Part shown: one piece after another, positions 6,433-13,170 of the stretch
Layout: every line of letters starts with the position of its first letter
Position numbering within the stretch: position 1 is the stretch's first letter
Assembly: GCA_019241805.1 (NCBI GenBank)
Contig: JAFAWL010000061.1
Location: 1 to 15,425, forward strand
Reading direction: 5' to 3'
DNA from: Actinomycetota bacterium
Lineage (GTDB): Bacteria; Actinomycetota; Actinomycetes; Mycobacteriales; Jatrophihabitantaceae
Length of the DNA stretch: 15,425 nucleotides
Program-made: the position numbers and the translations under genes
The notes under the pieces: generated by a model
What the model saw: the letters and a program-made list of their open reading frames with translations, nothing else
What the model was told of the DNA's origin: nothing
Databases searched by the model: none

Positions 6433-7130
6433 TGGTTACCCGTCGACATGACCGCGAGGATCGTGCCGGCCGGGTAGAGCCAGGCCAGGTGCCGCCACCG
6501 TGAGCGGGTCGTGGCCACGATCGTGATTGCGCACCATAGGGCCCAACCGCAGTGCAGGCTGGGCATTGCCGCGTAGTCGTTGACGAGGCTGCTGGCCGAG
6601 TGCGATTCCACCGAGCCGAAGATATGGCGCACGTAGAGGGTGTCGATCGTGCCGGGGATGGCCAGTCGTGGCGGGGCCAGCGGCCAGGTCCAGAAGACGA
6701 CCAGTGATCCGACGCTGGCGAGCACCAACGCTGAACGCAGCCGTCCGTAGGCGGTCGGGCGGCGCAGCCAGAGCCATAAGAGCACCGACGGGGTCACCAG
6801 GTAGTGCAGGCTGTCGTACCAGTAACCCTCGACGTAGGCCAGCCAGGCGTGCGCGTTAACGAACCGGTTGATAGCCGGCTCCATGTCGATGCGCAGCGAC
6901 TGCTCCAACCGGAACAGATCGTGAGCGTTGCGGTCGGCGGCGCCGCGGCGCCACGGAGCCGCTCCCTGCACGATCTCGTAGAGCCCGTATCCGGCGAAAA
7001 TCGTGATGAGTTCGATCCACCAGGCCTTGCGGCTCCAGGCCAGCCCGCGAGTCAGAACCGAGCGCATCCGACGGCGCCCAGGGGCGGGTTCGGCCAGCTC
7101 GCCGGCCGGCCGCTGCGCGGTCGCGGTCAT
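6294..7130 (-). CDS. PAP2/AUR1-like membrane phosphatase
   Basis: A 278-residue integral membrane protein of the phosphatidic acid phosphatase 2 superfamily, with active site on the outer face. About six membrane segments are visible (40-55, 95-122, 132-150, 190-206, 214-228, 240-252). Catalytic blocks are APPR (152-155), AAMPSLH (187-193) and GNHYLLDAVGG (231-241) with His233 and Asp237. The AAMPSLH plus long N-terminal region resembles inositol-phosphorylceramide-synthase (AUR1)-like actinobacterial members, which act on lipid phosphates or phosphodiesters. An AGGAGGT (7146-7140) nine bases before the ATG fixes the start. It converges on the UPF0104 gene and overlaps it by 139 bp, including His233 onward. 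Substrate unknown; a lipid made by the adjacent operon is a reasonable guess. Confidence 0.85.
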   Translation of the reverse strand: MTATAQRPAGELAEPAPGRRRMRSVLTRGLAWSRKAWWIELITIFAGYGLYEIVQGAAPWRRGAADRNAHDLFRLEQSLRIDMEPAINRFVNAHAWLAYVEGYWYDSLHYLVTPSVLLWLWLRRPTAYGRLRSALVLASVGSLVVFWTWPLAPPRLAIPGTIDTLYVRHIFGSVESHSASSLVNDYAAMPSLHCGWALWCAITIVATTRSRWRHLAWLYPAGTILAVMSTGNHYLLDAVGGALVIMAGLFVTGSRPPRASRQDAQAPSTAAPIGISAR

Positions 7131-7338
7131 CGCGCGGCGACCTCCTGCCCCGGGTGATCGTCGACGCGGCCCGGGCGCGGTGCGGCCCGGCTCGCTCGAC
7201 CCAGTGACCCTAGCCGTCGCGGGCGGTAATCAGGCCGCCTGGATGGACTCGAGGTGGCCGCAGGGTTACGGCCGACCTGTCCACGGTACTAAAGCTGACC
7301 CGCACGCGCGGCTCACTATCAGCGGCCGTTGGCCTGGG

Positions 7339-7344
7339 TAGGGT
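7339..7344 (+). promoter_or_regulatory. Candidate -10 element for near-leaderless ddl transcript
   Basis: TAGGGT fits the actinobacterial TANNNT -10 and ends nine bases before the chosen ddl ATG (7353), so transcription could start at or next to the ATG. The GGGTAGGG stretch could instead serve as a weak Shine-Dalgarno. Confidence 0.35.
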
Positions 7345-7352
7345 CGACGTCC

Positions 7353-8435
7353 ATGACCGGGCGCCGGATTCGAGTGGCCGTCGTGTACGGAGGACGCAAC
7401 AGCGAGCACGGCGTGTCGGTCGTGTCCGCTGGTGCCGTGCTGGCGGCGCTCGACCCGGCCAAATACGACGTGGTGCCGGTGGGCATAACGCCGACCGGCA
7501 CCTGGATGCTCACTGACGCTGACCCGGTTTCGCTACGGATCACCGGCCGTACCCTGCCCGAGGTCGAGAAGGGCACCGCCGTCGTGCTACCGGCCGACCC
7601 GTCGGCGACGGGCCTGGCTGCCGTCGATCCCACCGCGGGCGTGCGGATCCTCGAGTCGGTCGACGTCGTCTTCCCGGTGCTGCACGGCCGCTTCGGCGAG
7701 GACGGCACCATCCAAGGGCTGCTGGAAATGGCCGGCGTCCCATACGTCGGTGCCGGTGTGTTCGCCAGCGCCGCCGGGATGGACAAGGAATACACGAAGA
7801 AGCTGCTGCGGGCCGACGGGCTGCCGGTCGGGGAATTCGCGGTCCTGCACCGGGGGCGGCCGTACTCCTCGATCGAGTTGGAGCATCTGGGACTGCCCGC
7901 CTTCGTCAAGCCAGCGCGCGCCGGTTCGAGCGTGGGGATCAGCAGGCTGTCCTCGTGGGCCGACCTACCGACAGCGGTGGAGTTGGCTTTCCGTCATGAC
8001 GACAAGGCGCTGGTCGAGGCGGCCGTGGTCGGCCGGGAGATCGAGTGCGGCGTCCTCGAGGACGACCACGGCCGGCCGGAGGCGAGTCTGCCGGCGGAGA
8101 TCCGGCTGACCGGGTCTCACGATTGGTACGACTTCGAGGCGAAGTACCTCGATGACGCCTGTGAGTTCGACATCCCGGCCCGGCTGCCCGCCGCAGTGAC
8201 CGAACGCGTACGTCAGACGGCCTGCCGGGCCTTCGACGCCATCGGGTGCGAGGGACTGGCCCGGGTCGACTTCTTCGTCCGCGCCGACGGAGACGTCGTC
8301 GTGAACGAGATCAACACGATGCCAGGGTTCACCCCGATCTCGATGTTTCCCCGGATGTGGGCCGCCACCGGACTCGATTACCCGACCCTCGTCGATCGCC
8401 TGGTCGCGACCGCCCTTCGGCGCGCTCGCCGCTGA
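7353..8435 (+). CDS. ddl: D-alanine--D-alanine ligase
   Basis: A 360-residue cytoplasmic ATP-grasp enzyme that joins two D-alanines for peptidoglycan precursors. Visible blocks: GGRNSEHGVS (13-22), HGRFGEDGTIQG (111-122), YVGAGVFASA (131-140) with MDK (143-145), VKPARAGSSVGIS (185-197), EAKY (262-265), RVDFF (304-308) and VNEINTMPGFTPISMF (317-332). The Lys-Tyr pair at 264-265 matches the omega-loop Lys215-Tyr216 of E. coli DdlB, so a D-Ala-D-Ala rather than D-Ala-D-Lac product is expected. The ATG at 7353 is chosen because the family starts just before the GGRNSEH block; the eight-residue upstream extension from 7329 adds nothing. It is divergent from the PAP2 gene. In mycobacteria ddl lies next to gpsA; here four lipid/glycan genes separate them. 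Confidence 0.95.
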   Translation: MTGRRIRVAVVYGGRNSEHGVSVVSAGAVLAALDPAKYDVVPVGITPTGTWMLTDADPVSLRITGRTLPEVEKGTAVVLPADPSATGLAAVDPTAGVRILESVDVVFPVLHGRFGEDGTIQGLLEMAGVPYVGAGVFASAAGMDKEYTKKLLRADGLPVGEFAVLHRGRPYSSIELEHLGLPAFVKPARAGSSVGISRLSSWADLPTAVELAFRHDDKALVEAAVVGREIECGVLEDDHGRPEASLPAEIRLTGSHDWYDFEAKYLDDACEFDIPARLPAAVTERVRQTACRAFDAIGCEGLARVDFFVRADGDVVVNEINTMPGFTPISMFPRMWAATGLDYPTLVDRLVATALRRARR

Positions 8436-8499
8436 TCGGCATTCCGTCGGTCCGTGCCGTTCGGGTGCACCCCGCGCCGGCGAAGGTGATGATGGGGTG

Positions 8500-8751
8500 A
8501 TGGACGACTCGACCCCGGAATTCACGGAGGTCGAGTGGCTGGACGGCGACGATCCGGCGCCGCTATCGCACGGGACGCGCCGTGCGCCGCGCCGTCGCGT
8601 CGGTTACCTGCTCGCCGTCGCAACCGTCGTGGCGGTCGTGATCGCCGTTATCGTTCAGCACGACGGGGGGCCCTCGCCGCACAGCCAGGCCGTCCGCTCA
8701 TCGGCAACCTCCCACCCGGTCTCGGTGGCCCCCGTTTCGCTGACGAGATAA
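8500..8751 (+). CDS. N-terminal membrane anchor part of a split propeller protein
   Basis: An 83-residue frame with an acidic N-terminus, a basic cluster RRAPRRR (27-33), one transmembrane segment (about 34-52, rich in Ala/Val) and a Ser/His/Pro linker, then TAA at 8749-8751. This is the layout of a signal anchor with the C-terminus outside the cell. The same reading frame stays open immediately after the TAA and continues as the beta-propeller at 8770-9732. By itself this peptide has no recognisable function, so it is best seen as the front end of one interrupted gene. The ATG at 8500 follows a GGGG; a GTG at 8497 is an alternative. It lies 64 bases after ddl in the same direction. The last sense codon before the stop is AGA, which is uncommon in this GC-rich DNA. 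Confidence 0.55.
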   Translation: MDDSTPEFTEVEWLDGDDPAPLSHGTRRAPRRRVGYLLAVATVVAVVIAVIVQHDGGPSPHSQAVRSSATSHPVSVAPVSLTR

Positions 8752-8769
8752 ACTCCGCAGCGTCCGTCG

Positions 8770-9732
8770 GTGAGCCCGTCGGTGCTGCCGCCGGTCGTGG
8801 TTGCCAAATTCGGTCATCCGCTGCTCGACGTGCCGGCGACGTGGCAGCTGTTCGCCCTGGCCGCGAATTCCGTGGTTCGGGTCGACCTGGCGGCCGGATC
8901 GGTGACGACCACGCGGATGACGCCGTTGGACAGCAGCGGGTCGGTGTCGCTGATCGTCGGACCTGATCGAGCCCTCGTCCGTCCGCTGGACCCCGTGCCC
9001 GGTTGGGTCGTACTCGACGATCAGCCGGCACAGGCGGCACCGGCCGCGCTGAATCACGGACCGGTCGTTCCCGGACCGGATCCCGCGCACGTATGGGTCC
9101 AGGTCGGTGACGGCGAGAATTCGGTGATGGATCTGGTCAGCTTGGACGGCGCAGGAACGGGTACGACGGTGCCGGTGCCGGGTGGCGGCGCCTCGGTGGC
9201 TTCCGACTACTCCGGCGGACTGCTGTTCACCAGCACCGGCGGTGTTTACGACGCGCGTCCTTCGGGCAGCAAGCGGGTCACGACGGGCACGCTGCTCGCC
9301 GCCGGTCCCACCAAGTGGTTGGTGGTCGAGTGCGACGACGCGGATCGCTGTCAGACGATCCTTATCGATCGAAGCCGGGGTACCCGCAAGACGATGGGCG
9401 ACGCGAACTACACGACCGTCGCCGGTCAGGTCTCGCCCGACGGGACGACGGCGGCGCTGGTCGGCTACGGATCGACCGGTGTGCCGACGTTGGAGCTGCT
9501 CAATCTCGGTACCGGTACCGATCGCTCGGTTCCGATCGCCCTGAACGGCAACTCGGATCTGGCCCACGGCATCGCCTGGTCGCCCGACAGTCGCTACTTG
9601 TTCGCCGCCGGACAGGCCGGCACCATCTACGTCGTCGACGGGAAGTCCGCGGCGGTGCACAGCCTGCCGATCACGCCGTTGCCGCAGCTCAGCGAGGTCG
9701 TGCTCCGCGCCCCTGGCGCGGTTCTGGGCTAG
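8770..9732 (+). CDS. Beta-propeller (WD40/TolB-like) protein, downstream part of a split gene
   Basis: A 320-residue protein made of repeating beta-rich units. Blade-like signatures include VSPDGTTAALVG (in the middle third) and AWSPDSRYLFAAGQAGTIYVVDG (the stretch from AWSPDSR to YVVDG near residue 275), which resemble WD40/TolB propeller strands. A cysteine pair (ECDDADRCQ) six residues apart could form a disulfide outside the cell. There is no signal peptide of its own and no Shine-Dalgarno before the GTG at 8770. The same frame is open back to the TAA at 8749-8751, and in front of that lies a membrane anchor in the same frame. I therefore think it is the extracytoplasmic domain of one anchored protein separated by a nonsense codon, or a pseudogene, or a readthrough product. 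The exact function is not recognised. Confidence 0.6.
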   Translation: MSPSVLPPVVVAKFGHPLLDVPATWQLFALAANSVVRVDLAAGSVTTTRMTPLDSSGSVSLIVGPDRALVRPLDPVPGWVVLDDQPAQAAPAALNHGPVVPGPDPAHVWVQVGDGENSVMDLVSLDGAGTGTTVPVPGGGASVASDYSGGLLFTSTGGVYDARPSGSKRVTTGTLLAAGPTKWLVVECDDADRCQTILIDRSRGTRKTMGDANYTTVAGQVSPDGTTAALVGYGSTGVPTLELLNLGTGTDRSVPIALNGNSDLAHGIAWSPDSRYLFAAGQAGTIYVVDGKSAAVHSLPITPLPQLSEVVLRAPGAVLG

Positions 9733-9748
9733 CGCCCCTGGCGCGGTT
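9707..9748. repeat. 17-bp direct repeat, each copy a small hairpin
   Basis: GCGCCCCTGGCGCGGTT occurs at 9707-9723 and again at 9732-9748, separated by 8 bases. Each copy contains an inverted repeat (GCGCC and GGCGC around CCT). The pair spans the stop codon of the propeller gene and the end of the convergent small gene, where it may act as a terminator or be an extragenic repeat. A 13-base part (CGCCCCTGGCGCG) also occurs in the intergenic region at about 1209-1221. Confidence 0.6.
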
Positions 9749-9917
9749 ATCCGTCGCGCCGGTCGCCGCGGTTGCGGCGCCCCCCGAACAGGCCGGGGTA
9801 GCCGTCGTCGCCGGATAGTTCGCGCATATCGTCGTTGAGCCGCTTCGCCCGCCGGCTCAGGCCGTAGATCGCGTAGCCGAGCATGGCGGCCACCAACACG
9901 AGCAGCACCCAGCTCAT
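9747..9917 (-). CDS. Small single-pass membrane protein (56 aa)
   Basis: A 56-residue protein starting MSWVLLVLVAAMLGYAIYG: a single transmembrane segment (2-20) with almost no residues before it, then a basic hinge (SRRAKRLNDDMRE) and a Gly/Arg/Asp-rich cytosolic tail ending RRNRGDRRDG. The family is not recognised. An upstream in-frame start at 9974 would add 19 residues, but these are charged and unlike a signal sequence, so the ATG at 9917 is preferred. It is divergent from the GGDEF-EAL gene (104 bases between the starts) and convergent with the propeller gene. The organised hydrophobic/basic layout favours a real gene over chance; function is unknown. Confidence 0.55.
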   Translation of the reverse strand: MSWVLLVLVAAMLGYAIYGLSRRAKRLNDDMRELSGDDGYPGLFGGRRNRGDRRDG

Positions 9918-10021
9918 CGGGCCCGCTCTGCATCCGTCGTTGCGCGGGGCATGTCGCCAAGTGTGCACCCGCAAGCGGCTCCCGTACTCAAGCCGGGGCC
10001 CATGCTGCCGATCGTGCGGAC

Positions 10022-12133
10022 GTGAATCTGCTCAGGCGCGCCCGAACGGGCGGCGGATCGGTGCGGCGACTGTTCGCCGTCTACGCGGCCGCCAGCCTGG
10101 TTCCGGTCGTACTGCTCGGCCTGGTGCTGATGTGGGTTCTGAACGATCGGGCGAGTTCCGACGGCCTGGCCCAGGGCCGTGACAAAGCCGACTTGATCGC
10201 GCGGGTGAGCGTTGCCCCACAGCTGTCCGACGCAGACCTGCGCGCCGGGCTCACCGACGCCGAGCGCACCGCGTTGAAGCGCACGGTGGGCCAGGCGATC
10301 GCCGATCAGCAGGTTCTGCGGCTGCGGCTGCGCGATCTGGCCGGCACCATCGTCTACGCCGACGACGGCACGACCGGCGGCGCGGACGACGAGTCGCTCG
10401 AGGCCGCGCGCGGCCGAACCGTGTCCAAGTTGACCTACCTCAACGCCGACGACGAAGACTCGGCCCCGTCCGCACCGGATGCGAGCGACGAGCCGTCTCG
10501 TGGACCTCGCGTCGTCGAGGTCTACGAGCCGTTGGCGGTCGACGCACACCGGGTCGGTGTGCTCGAGATGTACGTTCCGTATGCGCCGATCGCGGCCGCT
10601 CAGGCCGCCGGTCAGCGGGTCGTCGCGATCACGCTGTCCGCCGGTCTGCTGGTGCTGTGGCTGTGCCTGTTGCTCGTGTCCGCGTCGGTCACCGGCCGGC
10701 TGCGGCGGCAGTCGTCGCTCAACGCCTACCTCGCCACGCACGACTCGCTCACCGGACTGGCGAACCGGCCCCAGTTCAGCCAGCGGGCCGCCGCGGCCGC
10801 AGCGCTGGCCGGCCCCGAAGCCAAGGCCGCGATCGCGCTGGTCGATCTCGATCGCTTCAAGGAGATCAACGACACATTGGGCCACACCAACGGTGACCAG
10901 CTGTTGATCGAGCTGGCTGGGCGGTTACGCGCAAGTGTCGGACCGCAGGACTCGGTCGCCCGCTTGGGCGGGGACGAGTTCGGCCTCGTGCTCACCGGCG
11001 TTCGAGACGCCGAGGAGGCGATCGAGCGGCTCACCCGGCTTCGTGCCGTCGTCGCCGCGCCGGTGTCGGTCGACGGATTGCCGCTCGCGGTCGAGGCGAG
11101 CGTCGGCTTCGCGCTCGTACCCGACGACGGTGTCGAGGTCGACCAGTTGCTGCAACGGGCCGACCTCGCCATGTACGCGGCCAAGCGCCAGCACTGCGGT
11201 GTCATCGCCTATGAGCTGGGCCAGGACACTTATGACGCCAGCACCTTGACCCTGGTCGCCGAACTCGGCGCCGCGATCGCAGACGACCAACTGGTGTTGC
11301 ACTACCAACCCAAGGGCGACGTACGTCGAGGTCGGGTCACCGCCGTCGAGGCGTTGGTCCGCTGGCAGCATCCGACACGCGGCCTGCTACCGCCCGATTC
11401 GTTCCTACCGGCCGCCGAGCAGACCGAGTTGATCGAGGAACTCACTCGCTGGGTGCTCCGCACCGCCGCAAGTGAGCTGCCCATGCTCGATCCCGAGCAG
11501 CGGTTGGCGGTCGCGGTCAACATCTCGGCCCGCAGCCTGATCAGGGACGATTTCGCCGACGACGTACTTGCCGTCCTGGCGGAGACCGACGTCGATCCGA
11601 CCCGGGTGATTCTCGAACTGACCGAGACGGCGCTGCTGGCCGACCCGGCCCGCGCCGCGGCAACGCTCACCCGCCTGCACGATGCCGGTGTCCGGGTCTC
11701 GATCGACGACTTCGGCGCCGGACAGACGAGTCTGGGGTATCTGGCCTCGCTGCCGATCAGCGAGTTGAAGATCGACAAAGCTTTCGTTCTCTCGATGCTG
11801 GCCGACGCCCGCAACGCCGCCATCGTGCATTCCGTGATCGAGCTCGGACACGGTCTGGGCGCGAGCGTCACCGCCGAGGGGGTCGAGAGCGTCGAGGCGC
11901 TGGTCGAATTGAGCCGCTACGGCTGCGACACAGTGCAGGGTTATCTGCTGAGCCGGCCGGTGACGTCACTGGAGCTGCGTGCGCGACTCGGGGCGGTGAG
12001 CGCGGTGCTGCTCGACAACTCCGGCCGGATCACCACGCCGCGGCCGGGCCGGCACGCCGCCGACCGCGTGCGCAACCCGGGACGGATCGTGCGTCATCCC
12101 GCGCCGGGGATGCCGACCAGCGTCGAGAGCTGA
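10022..12133 (+). CDS. Membrane-bound GGDEF-EAL cyclic-di-GMP protein
   Basis: A 703-residue inner-membrane protein that makes and/or breaks cyclic di-GMP. A transmembrane segment at about 18-40, a roughly 158-residue extracytoplasmic sensor region (41-198) and a second segment (199-224) precede the cytosolic catalytic domains. The GGDEF domain has DLDRFK (275-280) and RLGGDEFG (314-321) intact. The usual inhibitory RxxD is replaced by GPQD (307-310), so product inhibition may be absent. The EAL domain has EAL (443-445), NIS (500-502), ELTE (532-535), DDFGAG (562-567), KID (583-585), EGVE (619-622) and QGY (639-641), all needed residues for phosphodiesterase activity. A 45-residue basic tail follows. 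The GTG at 10022 has no clear Shine-Dalgarno; the internal GTG at codon 14 is an alternative. The sensor ligand is unknown. Confidence 0.93.
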   Translation: MNLLRRARTGGGSVRRLFAVYAAASLVPVVLLGLVLMWVLNDRASSDGLAQGRDKADLIARVSVAPQLSDADLRAGLTDAERTALKRTVGQAIADQQVLRLRLRDLAGTIVYADDGTTGGADDESLEAARGRTVSKLTYLNADDEDSAPSAPDASDEPSRGPRVVEVYEPLAVDAHRVGVLEMYVPYAPIAAAQAAGQRVVAITLSAGLLVLWLCLLLVSASVTGRLRRQSSLNAYLATHDSLTGLANRPQFSQRAAAAAALAGPEAKAAIALVDLDRFKEINDTLGHTNGDQLLIELAGRLRASVGPQDSVARLGGDEFGLVLTGVRDAEEAIERLTRLRAVVAAPVSVDGLPLAVEASVGFALVPDDGVEVDQLLQRADLAMYAAKRQHCGVIAYELGQDTYDASTLTLVAELGAAIADDQLVLHYQPKGDVRRGRVTAVEALVRWQHPTRGLLPPDSFLPAAEQTELIEELTRWVLRTAASELPMLDPEQRLAVAVNISARSLIRDDFADDVLAVLAETDVDPTRVILELTETALLADPARAAATLTRLHDAGVRVSIDDFGAGQTSLGYLASLPISELKIDKAFVLSMLADARNAAIVHSVIELGHGLGASVTAEGVESVEALVELSRYGCDTVQGYLLSRPVTSLELRARLGAVSAVLLDNSGRITTPRPGRHAADRVRNPGRIVRHPAPGMPTSVES

Positions 12134-12144
12134 AACACCCCCGG

Positions 12145-12741
12145 TCAGGGCCGGTGCGTGCAGAGCTGATCGTTGGCTACCTGCGGGCCGCCACTGCCGG
12201 GCACCTGGCACACCTGCGGCAGGCCGGCGTCCAGGACCGCCTGGGAAAACGGCGGCAAGAGTGCATGCTGGCTCTCGGGAATGACGACCTGGATGTAGAC
12301 CGGCCGGTCGATCAGGTAGTAGGTCGTCTGGTTCTTCTGCGGGACCGTCAGCCAGTTCACCCCATCGACCGTGCTGACCTCGGTCGTGCTGCCGGGCACG
12401 AGTTGCGCCGGTCGAGCCACGCCGCAGAGGAACGTGATGGGCGGATCGCCCCAGGCGGCCGCCTGGGCGGCGACGTTCGGGGTCGGATGGACGATGCGCG
12501 GCGCCTGATCCTCCAATTGCACGGGCAGCTTGCTCACCACCTGGGCGCAAGGCTCGATCACATCCGGGCTCGGCGTGGCCGCGGCGATCGTGACCGGTGT
12601 GGTCGCGGCGGCCTTCGACCCGGCACTGGTGGACGATGCAGGGGTCTTACGGCCGCTGGTCAGCGCGAACGCCAGCAACACGACGATCGGCACTGCGACC
12701 GCACTGGCGATTAACGCCGCGCGACGGTGGACCGGATCGAT
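12145..12741 (-). CDS. DUF3515 family secreted/anchored protein, apparent ATC start
   Basis: A 198-residue protein like mycobacterial Rv2980 (DUF3515), function unknown. Basic residues are followed by a hydrophobic segment (about 10-27), a Ser/Thr/Ala linker, and an extracytoplasmic domain with four cysteines (about 65, 106, 178, 194) that could form two disulfides. Conserved-looking stretches include DVIEPCAQVVSKLP and ITFLCGVARP. The start is unusual. No ATG, GTG or TTG lies in frame between the last plausible position and the middle of the hydrophobic segment. AGGAG (12753-12749) is followed seven bases later by ATC at 12741. I therefore place the start at ATC. The first conventional codon would be GTG at 12693, which cuts the membrane segment in half. 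It follows the RAM-domain gene by 68 bases, same strand, and converges with the GGDEF-EAL gene (11 bases apart). Confidence 0.75.
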   Translation of the reverse strand: MDPVHRRAALIASAVAVPIVVLLAFALTSGRKTPASSTSAGSKAAATTPVTIAAATPSPDVIEPCAQVVSKLPVQLEDQAPRIVHPTPNVAAQAAAWGDPPITFLCGVARPAQLVPGSTTEVSTVDGVNWLTVPQKNQTTYYLIDRPVYIQVVIPESQHALLPPFSQAVLDAGLPQVCQVPGSGGPQVANDQLCTHRP

Positions 12742-12748
12742 GGGACAA

Positions 12749-12753
12749 CTCCT
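12749..12753 (-). promoter_or_regulatory. Shine-Dalgarno AGGAG that places the DUF3515 start at ATC
   Basis: AGGAG on the minus strand, seven bases before ATC (12741-12739). The TTG one base downstream of it is in a different frame and too close to be used. Confidence 0.5.
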
Positions 12754-12809
12754 GGTGACAAGGGACGACGAGGTGCGAGGGCAACGACGCGTGCACGCGG
12801 AACGACGGG

Positions 12810-13058
12810 CTACAGGTGGACGACCGGACAGGTCAGTGTGCGGGTGATGCCTTCGACCGCCTGAATGCGCGCTACCACCAACTTGCCCAGTTCGTCGACC
12901 GAGTGTGCCTCGGCGCGCACGATGACGTCGTAGGGACCGGTCACGTCCTCGGCGCTCGTGACTCCGGGCAATCCGCTGATCGCCGCCGCGACCGCGGCCG
13001 CCTTGCCGACCTCGGTCTGGATGAGGATGTAGGCGTTCACCACGATCGGCTCGCTCAT
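12810..13058 (-). CDS. Stand-alone Lrp/AsnC ligand-binding (RAM) domain protein
   Basis: An 82-residue protein that covers just the RAM (regulation of amino-acid metabolism) domain of Lrp/AsnC regulators, without a DNA-binding helix-turn-helix. It starts MSEPIVVNAYILIQTEVGK and contains GVTSAEDVTGPYDVIVRAEA and a C-terminal TRTLTCPVVHL strand, matching the beta-alpha-beta-beta-alpha-beta layout. Such proteins form octamers and bind amino acids or other small molecules, and may partner full-length Lrp proteins. The ATG at 13058 has AAAGGA nine bases upstream. It is divergent from thiL and probably co-transcribed with the DUF3515 gene. The ligand cannot be told. Confidence 0.88.
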   Translation of the reverse strand: MSEPIVVNAYILIQTEVGKAAAVAAAISGLPGVTSAEDVTGPYDVIVRAEAHSVDELGKLVVARIQAVEGITRTLTCPVVHL

Positions 13059-13110
13059 CGCTGCGCGTCCTTTCGTCGATGCGCATGCTCGGACCGGTAG
13101 AACGTAGCGC

Positions 13111-13125
13111 AGCGCACTGTGCGCT
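13111..13125. promoter_or_regulatory. 15-bp dyad between the RAM gene and thiL
   Basis: AGCGCACTGTGCGCT is a perfect inverted repeat about a central T. It lies directly upstream of a candidate minus-strand -10 (TACGTT, 13106-13101) for the RAM-domain gene, a typical position for an operator. It could also serve thiL on the other strand. Confidence 0.4.
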
Positions 13126-13152
13126 CCGAGCGGCGCGGTCGCCGACCTCGGT

Positions 13153-13158
13153 TAGCAT
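13153..13158 (+). promoter_or_regulatory. Candidate -10 element of thiL
   Basis: TAGCAT fits TANNNT and ends 12 bases before the thiL ATG, so the transcript would have a leader of only a few bases. No -35 match is evident. Confidence 0.3.
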
Positions 13159-13170
13159 GGCTCGGACAGG

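Noticed and set aside
8698..9960. 420-codon minus-strand frame over the propeller gene
   Set aside because: Arg/Gln-rich composition with no family features; it is the antisense shadow of the propeller gene.
12146..12748. TTG at 12748 as the start of the DUF3515 gene
   Set aside because: It is in a different frame from the DUF3515 coding sequence and sits directly against the Shine-Dalgarno, so it would need a frameshift.
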